Counted from the first letter of the stretch, positions 9,477-17,493 are shown. The stretch is DNA of 64,000 bases from Paraburkholderia antibiotica (GCF_012927125.1 NZ_JABBFZ010000027.1:1-64000); one strand, 5' to 3'. Made by a program: numbers and translations. The notes: generated from the sequence alone by a model not told the origin.

Positions 9477-10232
9477 TCAGGCGATCAGGATTTCCAGCCC
9501 ATGCGCGCTGATCGCCTTGCCGAGCGCGCGCTCCGGCGCCAGTTCGGTGACCAGATAGCGCGCCGACTCGATGCCGTTGATGCGCACCGGCGTCACACGC
9601 CCGAACTTCGAATGATCGGCAACGATCACCACCATATCGGCCGCGGCGATCATGCGGCTGCGCACCTCGGCGGCCATCCGGCTGTAGTCGGTCAGATAGC
9701 CGTCCGGCGAAATCCCGCCCGCGCCGATGAACGCGAAGTCGGCGTGGTATTGCGTCAGTTGCTGGACCGTGTCGAGTCCAAAGGTTGCGTCCTCGATGTC
9801 CGACAGCTCACCGCCGAGCAGCGTCACGCGATTGTCGTTGCGCCGGCCGAGCAGCAGCGCGATGCGCCAGTCGTTCGTGTAGACCGTCAACCGATGCCGG
9901 TCGAGCAGCGCCCGCGCGACCGCCTGGGTGGTACTGCCCGAATCGACGATCAGCGATGCGCCGTCCGGTACGAACTCGGCCGCGCGCTCGCCGATCGCGC
10001 GTTTCGCGCCGGCGTTCTCGGCCTCGCGCGTGTCGAGATCGGGCTCGCGCCGGTCGTTCGACAACGCGCCGCCGTGCGTCGTCACGAGCAGGCCGCGACC
10101 GGCCAGCGCGTTGAGGTCGCGCCGGATCGTCTCGCGCGATACGTTCAGTTCGCGCACCAGCTCGGCAACCGAGAGCGCGCCGTTCTTGGCAACTTGCGCA
10201 AGGATGTATTGATGACGTTGTTCTGCGAGCAT
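9477..10232 (-). CDS. DeoR/GlpR-family transcriptional regulator
   Basis: The 251-residue protein has an N-terminal DeoR winged helix (about residues 5-57, with LSVAELVRELNVSRETIRRD) and a C-terminal sugar-phosphate-sensing domain with DSGSTT, TND and GGE motifs typical of DeoR effector binding. It lies upstream of phnS on the same strand and is a plausible phosphonate-operon regulator, but the target is inferred only from position. The integrase of the prophage starts 195 bases beyond its start codon, so its own promoter lies next to the insertion. Confidence 0.85.
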   Translation of the reverse strand: MLAEQRHQYILAQVAKNGALSVAELVRELNVSRETIRRDLNALAGRGLLVTTHGGALSNDRREPDLDTREAENAGAKRAIGERAAEFVPDGASLIVDSGSTTQAVARALLDRHRLTVYTNDWRIALLLGRRNDNRVTLLGGELSDIEDATFGLDTVQQLTQYHADFAFIGAGGISPDGYLTDYSRMAAEVRSRMIAAADMVVIVADHSKFGRVTPVRINGIESARYLVTELAPERALGKAISAHGLEILIA

Positions 10233-10427
10233 TACCCGATATTTTCCTGCTCATCCCTGACGGGCCCGCTAGGCGGGGCTTCTTTCGCGCAATACCTATC
10301 GCGACAAGGACTTACCCTCTAGCCACCTTGCGCCGTAGAGGTTATCAACGGGCGTCGCCAGGTTGCGAAAGTCTCCGCATTAGCGTAGCTTTTTGACCTT
10401 TCCAGCCGAAAACCTACGCCGACCACA
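10233..10427. other. probable left prophage junction region
   Basis: These 195 bases separate a host-type gene from the phage integrase, so the left attachment site should fall here or in the adjacent gene start. No tRNA or repeat marks it. The right end of the prophage is outside the window, so the core sequence cannot be identified. Confidence 0.4.
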
Positions 10428-11702
10428 ATGAGATTCGATGCAAGGGCCGCAAAACAGCTCAAGCCCGACACCCATCTTACCTTCGAAGCCTTTCCTGGCT
10501 TACGTCTCGAGGCGACGGTCTCCCGGCGCAGCTGGATCTATCGCTTCAAGTCGCCAGTCGATGGACGCATGCGCCAACAGAAACTTGGTGAGTGGCCGGC
10601 AATGTCCTACGCCGCAGCGATCGCGGCCTGGGAGGATATGCGCGCCCGGCGCGATGCCGGAGAAGATCCCGCATTGACGCGGAAGGCTTCAAACCGGACA
10701 GTGATTGCCACGACGCCGGAATCATACACGGTCAAGCAACTGTGCGAAGACTTCCTCACTGGCCACATTGAGAGGCACCGGGATGCATATGGCGCCGCGA
10801 AAACACGTCAGCGCATGATCGCAAAAATTGCACCGATTGCCGATCTACCCGCATGCGCCATTACACGTCGGCAAGCATTCGAACTTCTCGAAGGCGAGCG
10901 CCAAGCGCCCCGCAACGCTGCCGTCTTCCGGTCGGAACTAGGCGCGGCGTGGGACTACGCATTAGACGCCGGCCGCATTCCCGAAGACACTCCAAACTGG
11001 TGGCGACAGGTCATGCGCGGCAAATTGCGGAGTGTCGGCCGCAGCCGCGGCGGTCAGGTCGAAAACATCAAGCGCGTACTGAGCGAAGACGAGCTCGCAA
11101 CGCTTATCCCATGGCTTCCCAACCTATCGGGGACGATCGCCGACATCCTGTCCATGTATCTCTGGACAGGACTCCGTGGCGGCGAAATCGTGCTGATAGA
11201 GGGCAAAGAGGTTTCGAATGAGCCGGATGGTCTATGGTGGACCATCCCCAAGGCCAAGACAAAAAACAGGAACCGAGCCAACGCGACCGACCATCGTGTG
11301 CCACTGGCTGGCAGAGCCGATGAAATCATCCGGCGTCGCCTCAAGTTGCATGGAAAGGGTTATCTGTTTCCAACAGCCGACAGTCCGTATATTCCACAAA
11401 AGAGTGTGCAGGCTGTCGTATGGACACATCAGCCCTATTCGCTCGAGCCTGGGCAGACATTGCGGCCAGTGCTTCCCGTCTCGCATTGGGCGCCGCACGA
11501 CTTGCGCCGCACTTCGCGAACCATGCTGGCCGCAATCGGATGTCCTCACGAGGTTGCAGAAGCTGTGCTGGGTCATATCCTCCCCGGGGTGGCTGGAGTG
11601 TATAACCGACATTCCTATGACAAGGAAAAGCGTGAATGGCTGACTAAACTGGCGGATCACCTTGAATCAATTGCCAATCGATCAGTCAACGTGAGCCCAT
11701 GA
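10428..11702 (+). CDS. tyrosine-recombinase integrase (P4-like)
   Basis: This 424-residue integrase catalyses site-specific insertion and excision of the prophage. It has a DUF4102-like N-terminal arm-binding domain (about 1-85), a core-binding domain (about 100-200) and a catalytic domain. Catalytic residues seen are Arg250 in LWTGLRGGEI, His357 and Arg360 in HDLRR, His383 in LGH, and the nucleophile Tyr392 in VYNRHSY. It is on the plus strand at the extreme left of the prophage and points toward the AlpA-like gene. Confidence 0.93.
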   Translation: MRFDARAAKQLKPDTHLTFEAFPGLRLEATVSRRSWIYRFKSPVDGRMRQQKLGEWPAMSYAAAIAAWEDMRARRDAGEDPALTRKASNRTVIATTPESYTVKQLCEDFLTGHIERHRDAYGAAKTRQRMIAKIAPIADLPACAITRRQAFELLEGERQAPRNAAVFRSELGAAWDYALDAGRIPEDTPNWWRQVMRGKLRSVGRSRGGQVENIKRVLSEDELATLIPWLPNLSGTIADILSMYLWTGLRGGEIVLIEGKEVSNEPDGLWWTIPKAKTKNRNRANATDHRVPLAGRADEIIRRRLKLHGKGYLFPTADSPYIPQKSVQAVVWTHQPYSLEPGQTLRPVLPVSHWAPHDLRRTSRTMLAAIGCPHEVAEAVLGHILPGVAGVYNRHSYDKEKREWLTKLADHLESIANRSVNVSP

Positions 11703-11758
11703 CTTCCCTGCCATCATGTCTACATATGCCGCGTCGATGCATGAGAGGGGGCCTATCG

Positions 11759-11830
11759 TTTCGAAATCGTATCGTTTCATGGCTCACGCAGCTTGCTGCT
11801 CATCTTGAAGAAATTGCGAACCGCCAAGCC
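11759..11830 (+). pseudogene. remnant of a second integrase C-terminus
   Basis: Just after the integrase stop, one frame reads WLTQLAAHLEEIANRQ, closely matching the intact integrase C-terminal stretch WLTKLADHLESIANRS. Nothing else of an integrase is visible, so this looks like the tail of another integrase gene or a partial duplication. It lies in antisense overlap with the end of the AlpA-like gene. Confidence 0.5.
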
Positions 11831-12038
11831 CGGGCGGGAGAAGTTGCGACACCGGGCATGCCTCAACCCAAGCCTCCACTTCCCTGACGAGCCAAGCGAC
11901 GCGTCGGCCTGATAGCTGGCGCGGCTGCGGGAACTTCCCTTCCCTGACTAACTTCTTCACGACCGATTCCGACAGCGCCACCGACTGGGCTACGCTCGGA
12001 AGGTCCATGTAAAAGACCGGCTTCGTGATTCCCTTCAT
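11784..12038 (-). CDS. AlpA-like excisionase/regulator
   Basis: This small DNA-binding protein (84 residues from the ATG at 12038) has a MerR/AlpA-type helix-turn-helix: VALSESVVKKLVREGKFP followed by RRVAWLVREVEAWV. AlpA-type proteins act as directionality factors for P4-like integrases or activate integrase genes. The chosen start has GGAGGG about 8 bases upstream, better than the ATG at 12059. It converges on the integrase, as expected for an excisionase at the end of the leftward operon. Confidence 0.75.
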   Translation of the reverse strand: MKGITKPVFYMDLPSVAQSVALSESVVKKLVREGKFPQPRQLSGRRVAWLVREVEAWVEACPVSQLLPPGLGGSQFLQDEQQAA

Positions 12039-12099
12039 CTTCCCTCCCTCCGAAACCATTCCTGTTGCGTGATTTCAATTACGCGTTTCGCAGCTTCGG

Positions 12100-12441
12100 T
12101 CATGCGGTTTGCGCTCCATACGGCGTAGGCGTGAGCGCGTCCACCAGATCCTTCAGAGCCGACAGTTCGGACGGCGCCAACATATCGACAGGATCATCGC
12201 CCGCACCGCTGTGGAACCAATCGTCATATTCAGCCGTGCGTCCGTCTGGCGCCTTCACGTTGTCGACGTAATCGAATTCAAGGACGTCATTGAAAATGGT
12301 GATGTGCCACTCGCCGAACATGAATTCGACGTCACCGCAAAGCACGTCATTCCAAGCCTCGTCGCCCAACAACTTCACGGCAATTTCACCGCGGATTGCC
12401 TGACGGAACACCTCCGCGACTTCTTCTGCTGGGATGCTCAT
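12100..12441 (-). CDS. hypothetical phage protein
   Basis: The 113-residue acidic protein starts at the ATG at 12441 after a strong GGAGGTGA. It contains EFMFGEWHITIFNDVLEFDY and an aspartate-rich C-terminus. I do not recognise a function. The preceding gene overlaps its start by 4 bases (ATGA), placing it in the leftward early operon. Confidence 0.7.
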   Translation of the reverse strand: MSIPAEEVAEVFRQAIRGEIAVKLLGDEAWNDVLCGDVEFMFGEWHITIFNDVLEFDYVDNVKAPDGRTAEYDDWFHSGAGDDPVDMLAPSELSALKDLVDALTPTPYGAQTA

Positions 12442-12677
12442 CCCTTCACCTCCTCTTCTTCCACACGCTCGGCTGCAGCGATCGTCCGCCCATCTTCTTC
12501 GACTGCAGGCTTCCAGTGCGTAGGCGTGTAGTAGACATACATCCATTCGCCCGGCACAAACCACAGCCTGCCTCGGCGAATCAGTGTCTGCGCGTTGCGC
12601 GTCCCTGCTGCGTCGTCGATCTTCGTCATGATCTCGGCGCCTTCTGGTGCAGTGCTGATCGATTGCCACTCATCCAT
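12438..12677 (-). CDS. DUF551-like small phage protein
   Basis: This 79-residue protein begins MDEWQSISTAPEGAE, contains GEWMYVYYTPTHWKP and ends in a Glu-rich tail. The Trp-x-x-x-Ser-Thr-Ala-Pro start and the T-H-W-K-P end resemble DUF551 proteins common in phage early operons; the function is unknown. GGAGAGACG precedes the ATG, and it overlaps both neighbours by a few bases. Confidence 0.7.
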   Translation of the reverse strand: MDEWQSISTAPEGAEIMTKIDDAAGTRNAQTLIRRGRLWFVPGEWMYVYYTPTHWKPAVEEDGRTIAAAERVEEEEVKG

Positions 12678-12990
12678 TCGTCTCTCCTTGTGCTGTCTTT
12701 TGGGATAGGGCGCGGATAGCTTCGGCGCACTTCTCGGCGCCATCCGATTCGCCTTCGACGTAGGGATTCGCGCGCCCGTCTTCAGAGCCGGTGTATGGTG
12801 AATGGCCCTTGTAAAGATTCCATCGATCAACGGCTATGTCGTTGCATACCGTGAACGCTTCCTCCAGCGCTTCACGCCGCGATGCATTCCACGCCGCAAA
12901 CGCGAACGAGATTTCGTATTGACCTCCACCGGCACGCACGAACTGGCCGTGCTCTTTCCACCACTTGGTAAATGCTGGCGGAATAGTCAT
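12670..12990 (-). CDS. hypothetical phage protein
   Basis: The 106-residue protein begins MTIPPAFTKWWKEHGQF and contains AFAAWNASRREALEEAF, a pattern seen in uncharacterised phage early proteins. Its ATG overlaps the stop of the upstream gene (ATGA at 12987-12990). No catalytic motif is visible. Confidence 0.65.
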   Translation of the reverse strand: MTIPPAFTKWWKEHGQFVRAGGGQYEISFAFAAWNASRREALEEAFTVCNDIAVDRWNLYKGHSPYTGSEDGRANPYVEGESDGAEKCAEAIRALSQKTAQGETNG

Positions 12991-13736
12991 TGGCCACTCT
13001 CCACTTCACGCATGCGTGCCCGATATTCCGAAAGCGCGCGAGAAGCCCAGGTATGGCCGCGGCCGGCGGTGTCGGCGATGGCGCGCATCAGCACTTCGTC
13101 GGTGAGGGTCGGAGTGCTGGCGGCGGTGGAAACAGCGTGCGCGGCGCGGGGTGACATATCGTCATCGACGCACTTGTTGCCGAGTTGGCAGCGCACGCGA
13201 TAGCAACCTTTCGGGTCATAGACATGGACGCAATCCGCCCGCTCGCCGCTCTGCACATCCTCCGGTGTGCCGATGAACGAAAGAAGATGCTCGGCGCAGT
13301 TGCGCACGACCGGCGCGAAGTCTTCAATGCGGGCGATGCCGCTCAGGCTGTTGTGGCCGATCGTCAGGATGTCGCGGGCATTCACGTTGACCGTGACCGA
13401 CCAACCTTGAATGTCGGTCGGGTCGAGGTATTCGCTCTGGGCATCCGCAATGGTCGTCGTTGTCGCCTGAGCGCTGGCAGCGGCGACACGCTCAAGCGCA
13501 GCATGCTTTACGATCGCTTCTGCCAATGCCAACGGGTTATGCATATCGAGAGGCTCAAGCATCACGGCCAATTCACGTACTCGGCCATCGCGTAGAAGCG
13601 CTGTTCTCGACCATTCGAGCAATTCGGCAGCGCATTCGATGAGGTGCTCTTTAGCGAACGATTTAGCGCGGTCGTTGACGGCCTTCAGGCTAAGCCCACC
13701 CGAAGCGCCATCGGTATTTGTAGTGGTCGTGGTCAT
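12987..13736 (-). CDS. hypothetical phage early protein
   Basis: This 249-residue protein has a Thr-rich start and a helical central part. It also contains a three-cysteine segment, ADCVHVYDPKGCYRVRC. I do not recognise the family. It is coupled to the next gene by an ATGA overlap and belongs to the leftward early operon. Confidence 0.6.
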   Translation of the reverse strand: MTTTTTNTDGASGGLSLKAVNDRAKSFAKEHLIECAAELLEWSRTALLRDGRVRELAVMLEPLDMHNPLALAEAIVKHAALERVAAASAQATTTTIADAQSEYLDPTDIQGWSVTVNVNARDILTIGHNSLSGIARIEDFAPVVRNCAEHLLSFIGTPEDVQSGERADCVHVYDPKGCYRVRCQLGNKCVDDDMSPRAAHAVSTAASTPTLTDEVLMRAIADTAGRGHTWASRALSEYRARMREVESGQ

Positions 13737-13739
13737 GAA

Positions 13740-14015
13740 TTAGCCTCGAACGTTGATAGCGAACACCCTCACCGGCTCAGGCCCGAAGTGTGGATGCTGG
13801 ATTGTTCGCTCGACATAGCCGCGCCACGGTCTGACGATGCGGCGCTCGTGGTCGTCGGCTTTCGGATAACCGAGCATTAGCACGATGTGGTCGAAGTCGC
13901 GCATGGCAAGCCTCCGATACCAGTAGGCGTTATAGAGCCGATATTCCTCGACCTTCTCGCCCCTCCTGATTGCTTCGAAGTATTCACGCTTGAGCGGAAG
14001 GATCAGGTCAGCCAT
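13740..14015 (-). CDS. ASCH-domain-like protein
   Basis: From the ATG at 14015 (GGAGGTGAT immediately upstream) this is a 91-residue protein. It begins MADLILPLKREYFEAIRRGEKVEEYRLYN, with I-x-x-G-x-K-x-x-E-x-R as in ASCH domains, which bind RNA or modified nucleotides. The longer GTG start is unlikely given the ribosome site. Its role in the phage is unknown; it ends 4 bases before the next gene. Confidence 0.7.
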   Translation of the reverse strand: MADLILPLKREYFEAIRRGEKVEEYRLYNAYWYRRLAMRDFDHIVLMLGYPKADDHERRIVRPWRGYVERTIQHPHFGPEPVRVFAINVRG

Positions 14016-15312
14016 GATCACCTCCGCTTGCGGCTTGGGATGCGGCCTCGCCAGTTGATGGGGCGGCGCTCAGGGCTTCCAGCGTATCGTTGATAGCCTG
14101 AGAAGCTGCGGAGCGGAATGTTGCATGCGGCTTCAGTCGCTCGCATTGTGTGTGAACGCGTTCAGCGATCTCCCACTTCTGCGCAGCGGTAAGTGTCATC
14201 ACCTGCGTCGGCTGTGCTGCCGGGGCGGTGTAGACAGGCGTCGTAGCGAGCCTTGGATGTGGCTCTGGATGGATCGTGGTAGTGCCGGTCCGATGTTGTG
14301 CCCACATCGAGTTGACATACCCAATCGCCTCCGCACCCTGCGCCACATTAGTGGAAGGGGATGCGGCGCGGGCTTGCCATCCGGCGCGAAACGACACTCT
14401 TTCGCCGGAACGTTTCGGCCAGTCGCTTGCTTCGAACGCAGCGTCGCACGCACTGCGTTCGTCCTGCACCTGATCAGCTGAACGAGACGCAGCATGAACA
14501 GCAGCAACGATTTTTCGCACGGTATCGACATGGACGATTTCATGGCTGGAGTCGCTCATGATGGAAGCTCCATGGCCGAGAAAATAATCGTCCTGCTGTG
14601 TAAAGTCGGATAGCGCTTCACGAACCCGGTCCATTGCATCGAGTGCGGCCGGGTGATCCCTCCATGCCCCGTGCTCGTCCTGCGCAACCGATGGCGCGGC
14701 AACTTCCGCAGTCGGCTCGCCATCCAGAACTGACAGCGCGAACTTCTGGATTTGTTCTTCACTGCCATCAAGCCAGCAGGCAATTTGATACAGCGCTTTT
14801 CGGTAGAACGCCGCCCGCTCATCATCCAGCACCACGGCAGATTGCGCGGTCTGTGCTGGCGGGGCAGCGCTCGTGCATCGGCAGCGTGTGCCAGTGACCG
14901 GATCGTCGCGAATCTTCTCTTTACACGTGCCGCAAACGCCGTGATACCGCACCGCCTCCGCACCCTGCGCCATATTGGCGGAAGGGGTACATGCTCCACT
15001 TGCAGCGGCGTGTAGATCTTTTGCCAGTGTAATTAATTGATCCAATGCGTCATTAAACCCTTCATCATATCCAGTAGATACCTTGCTTCGGCCAACATCA
15101 GGTTTTTTCTCAAGCAGGTCAACGCCGATGCAGAGCTCTTCCAGAAAATCCGAGACCGATTGAGGTTCTTCTTCGCGCTCACCCTGCGCCACATTGGCGG
15201 AAGGGGATGCGGCCACGCACAATGCCGCATAAAGCTGGTCTTCAGTTTGGTAGACTGAGTCCTGATTACGCAGCACTGCTCGCATTGCATCGTTGAGTGC
15301 AGGCATGCTCAT
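14008..15312 (-). CDS. mosaic phage protein with repeated AQGAEA linkers
   Basis: The 434-residue protein is built from unrelated segments separated by three copies of a linker, S-P/T-S-A/T-N-V/M-A-Q-G. Segments include a four-Cys stretch (CGTCKEKI ... CRC) that could bind zinc, an acidic DDERAAFYRKALYQIACWLDG segment and an Ala-rich C-terminus. The start overlaps the stop of the lar-like gene (ATGA). No enzymatic motif is visible. Each linker is encoded by a 27-bp repeat, which suggests assembly by recombination between linkers. Confidence 0.65.
   Translation of the reverse strand: MSMPALNDAMRAVLRNQDSVYQTEDQLYAALCVAASPSANVAQGEREEEPQSVSDFLEELCIGVDLLEKKPDVGRSKVSTGYDEGFNDALDQLITLAKDLHAAASGACTPSANMAQGAEAVRYHGVCGTCKEKIRDDPVTGTRCRCTSAAPPAQTAQSAVVLDDERAAFYRKALYQIACWLDGSEEQIQKFALSVLDGEPTAEVAAPSVAQDEHGAWRDHPAALDAMDRVREALSDFTQQDDYFLGHGASIMSDSSHEIVHVDTVRKIVAAVHAASRSADQVQDERSACDAAFEASDWPKRSGERVSFRAGWQARAASPSTNVAQGAEAIGYVNSMWAQHRTGTTTIHPEPHPRLATTPVYTAPAAQPTQVMTLTAAQKWEIAERVHTQCERLKPHATFRSAASQAINDTLEALSAAPSTGEAASQAASGGDHG
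14334..15206 (-). repeat. three dispersed 27-bp repeats inside one gene
   Basis: Copies lie at 14334-14360, 14961-14987 and 15180-15206. The last two differ at one base, and the first differs from the third at two. They are in the same reading frame and encode the SANVAQG linker of the mosaic protein. Spacings are about 600 and 190 bases. Confidence 0.85.
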
Positions 15313-16136
15313 GACTTTTCCCCAGCAGATACGTGAGCCGGAGCGACAATCTCCCACTCGTGGCCGTTCTCGGTAATGTTGAAGATGCGAATCGTCGCGG
15401 CGGGGATGCGCTTCGCGAGGTCCAGCCTCAACTCAAGCGGCTCTTGCGTCGGCCACGCCTGATCGACTTCATATTGCACGGCTTCATCGATCGAATGGAA
15501 CGATGTCTCACCGTCGTACGCGGGCCACACCATGTCGGCGTCACAGGCCGTCAGCGTCACAGTCGCGGCAGCTTGGGGATCGGCGAGAATGGCCCGCAAG
15601 TCCTGAGCGCGGCGATACATCAGAGTCCCTGATTTAGGCTCTGATTGTTCAGCGGTCAGGATTGCCCACCAAACCGCTTTGCGCTGCTCAACAGTCAGTG
15701 TCACAGTCGCGGCTTCGCGAGGGAGCGGGGCGGCGTAGAGCGGGACGAACCCGTCGCGCGGCTCTTTGTTCAGGAAGCAGCCTTTGCCTGATATGCGAGG
15801 ATCTTTGAGCGAATCAAGATCGGTCGCGCGCACATAGATCGGCTCTTGCGGCCCACCAGCAGCTATCGTGGCGTCTGCCTGCACGGCGGGAGTGGGAGCG
15901 CGGCGGTTCCATGCGTCGAGAGCCCGTTTTTCGACAGTGCTGTTATCCGCATAGCCGCCGTGCGGGATGATGCCCATCGCGCTTACGCTGGCGCCGCATC
16001 CAGAGCAGCGATAGGTGATCCGGTCGGCGTATGCAAATCGTTCGTCCAAGCCTTCCTTGTACAGATTGGCGTGGCCGCCGCAAAACGGGCATGACGACAA
16101 GCTCGCCCGTGCTTCAGTCCTGGTATTTGATGTCAT
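15309..16136 (-). CDS. Lar-like restriction alleviation protein
   Basis: The N-terminus (about residues 15-80) has the Lar zinc-ribbon layout: CPFCGG, then CSGCGA, then ALDAWNRR. Lar proteins of Rac-type prophages reduce host type I restriction. The remaining 195 residues are not part of Lar. They contain two copies of an (A)ATVTLT segment and may be an unrelated extension, so the 275-residue length is unusual. It lies directly downstream of the cytosine methyltransferase gene on the same strand. Confidence 0.7.
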   Translation of the reverse strand: MTSNTRTEARASLSSCPFCGGHANLYKEGLDERFAYADRITYRCSGCGASVSAMGIIPHGGYADNSTVEKRALDAWNRRAPTPAVQADATIAAGGPQEPIYVRATDLDSLKDPRISGKGCFLNKEPRDGFVPLYAAPLPREAATVTLTVEQRKAVWWAILTAEQSEPKSGTLMYRRAQDLRAILADPQAAATVTLTACDADMVWPAYDGETSFHSIDEAVQYEVDQAWPTQEPLELRLDLAKRIPAATIRIFNITENGHEWEIVAPAHVSAGEKS

Positions 16137-16153
16137 GATGTGTCTCGGGATGG

Positions 16154-17221
16154 TTAGGCTGTCAGGTCGATTGCTTCGCGCGATGCGCGGATGAACTCGG
16201 CTGCCGCTTCCGCGTTGATCGCGTTACCGTAGGCGCGCAGTCGTCCCACTCGGGCGGGAGCCCCATCAACCAGCGGGAATGTGCCGGGTTCAACTGGCCG
16301 CCACTTTCCGTCCCGGCAGAGCAGCCAGTCAGCAGCTCGCCAGAAGCCGTTAGTCGGGCCGGCTGCGGCGGCAACTCCGGCAGATCGATCCCATGCCCCT
16401 TGATCGCCCGGCCGCAGAGCGCTTCCGTCTTGCGCGAGAAGTCGTTGTTCCCCGCCATGTTGTTTCCGTTCTGCGCTGGCGTTCCGGCCATCGGCGTCGG
16501 CCAGCCGGCCAATGTCGCCGCCATGCCCAGCGTCATCCCGAAGCCGTTGTTGCCGTGACGAGCTGCGCACTCCGCTCGCCGCGCTTCCCATGTCGAATCG
16601 TTGTCGTTCTGCGGCCCCGCGTTCGGCGTCGGCCACGATGCGAGCCACGCCACTCGACCGAGCAGCGCGTTCAGCGGCACGTTCGCGCACTCGCTGCCGT
16701 CCTTGTGATCGCGTGTTGTTGGCGTGGGCCATGAAGTACGCGCGGTCGCGGATGTGCGGAGCACCGACGCCCGCAGACGGGAACGGGACACACCCGAGTG
16801 CGTAACCCATCGCTTCCAGGTCAGCTTGAACAAGGTCGATCCAAGGGTCGATGTCCTTGCTCGCAACCTGTTCTCCAAAGATGACTGCAGGGCGGCGCTC
16901 GCCGACGAGCCATGCCCAAGCGGGCCAAAGGTGCCGCTCGTCAGCAAACCCAACTCCTTTGCCTGCCGCGCTGAAAGGTTGGCACGGACAGGAACCGGTC
17001 CAAACAGGTCGATCGTCAGGCCATCCGGCGAGTCGAAGCGCGTACGACCAGACACCGATTCCGGCGAAGAAATGGCACTGCGTGTAGCCTCGCAGGTCAT
17101 CGGGTCGGACATCCTCAATGCTCCTTTCGTCTACGTCGCCTGCGGCGATATGCCCCTTGGCGATCAGGTTGCGCAGCCACTGCGCGGCGTATGGGTCAAT
17201 CTCGTTGTAGTAAGCGGCCAT
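16154..17221 (-). CDS. phage cytosine-C5 DNA methyltransferase
   Basis: This 355-residue enzyme should methylate cytosine C5 in DNA, probably to protect phage DNA. Motif I is FAGIG (52-56), and the catalytic motif IV is GSCPCQPFS with Cys80. Motif VI is FGEQV, motif VIII is HIRDR, and motif X is LRAYGNAINAEAAAEFI at the C-terminus. The N-terminal 48 residues before motif I (EIDPYAAQWLRNLI) are typical of a phage subfamily. The middle (about 170-290) is Arg/Ala/Asp/Glu-rich with three A-D/N-A-x-x-R units, and is unusual because another long ORF occupies a second frame there. Confidence 0.88.
   Translation of the reverse strand: MAAYYNEIDPYAAQWLRNLIAKGHIAAGDVDERSIEDVRPDDLRGYTQCHFFAGIGVWSYALRLAGWPDDRPVWTGSCPCQPFSAAGKGVGFADERHLWPAWAWLVGERRPAVIFGEQVASKDIDPWIDLVQADLEAMGYALGCVPFPSAGVGAPHIRDRAYFMAHANNTRSQGRQRVRERAAERAARSSGVARIVADAERGAAERQRFDMGSAASGVRSSSRQQRLRDDAGHGGDIGRLADADGRNASAERKQHGGEQRLLAQDGSALRPGDQGAWDRSAGVAAAAGPTNGFWRAADWLLCRDGKWRPVEPGTFPLVDGAPARVGRLRAYGNAINAEAAAEFIRASREAIDLTA
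16162..17118 (-). CDS. ORF nested in another frame of the methyltransferase gene
   Basis: A 318-codon ORF lies on the same strand, entirely inside the methyltransferase gene and offset by one base. It has features I recall from a widespread family of uncharacterised prophage proteins: IDLFGPVPVRANLS, SSASAALQSSLENRL, LGSTLFKLTWK, three WPTP motifs (130-133, 162-165, 206-209) and a C-terminal LNPAHSRWLMGLPPEWDD. Each WPTP lies opposite an A-D/N-A-x-x-R unit of the methyltransferase frame. Either both frames are translated, or one is a constrained shadow. Expression is unproven; no clear ribosome site was seen. Confidence 0.5.
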   Translation of the reverse strand: MRMSDPMTCEATRSAISSPESVSGRTRFDSPDGLTIDLFGPVPVRANLSARQAKELGLLTSGTFGPLGHGSSASAALQSSLENRLRARTSTLGSTLFKLTWKRWVTHSGVSRSRLRASVLRTSATARTSWPTPTTRDHKDGSECANVPLNALLGRVAWLASWPTPNAGPQNDNDSTWEARRAECAARHGNNGFGMTLGMAATLAGWPTPMAGTPAQNGNNMAGNNDFSRKTEALCGRAIKGHGIDLPELPPQPARLTASGELLTGCSAGTESGGQLNPAHSRWLMGLPPEWDDCAPTVTRSTRKRQPSSSAHRAKQST

Positions 17222-17238
17222 GCCGGTAACGTGGTGGG

Positions 17239-17493
17239 TCAGGAGGGCTTGCGGATCATGACGTGCGAAGATCCGCTTTCGACGTCGGCGAGTGCGGATT
17301 CAAGCCAGCCCTTCACCCATTCATCACCGACGATGCCGCGCAACAGTTGGTAGCTGACAAGCAGACCAGCAGACAGGTAGTCAATCTTTTCCGCTTCAGT
17401 TTTGGTGGCGATCCCGTCGCGCTGAAAGCTCGCCAAAATCATGTCCAGTTGGCGCCGTTCTTCTGCACGCTCTTTGTCATGTGCTGCGCTCAT
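17239..17493 (-). CDS. hypothetical small phage protein
   Basis: From the ATG at 17493 the protein has 84 residues, mostly helical, beginning MSAAHDKERAEERRQLDMI. The longer frame to 17601 overlaps the upstream gene and lacks protein character. The function is unknown. Confidence 0.6.
   Translation of the reverse strand: MSAAHDKERAEERRQLDMILASFQRDGIATKTEAEKIDYLSAGLLVSYQLLRGIVGDEWVKGWLESALADVESGSSHVMIRKPS

Noticed and set aside
9177..10322. 381-codon plus-strand ORF opposite the DeoR-type gene
   Set aside because: It is an Arg/Ala-rich shadow of a GC-rich gene; the minus-strand product has clear DeoR motifs.
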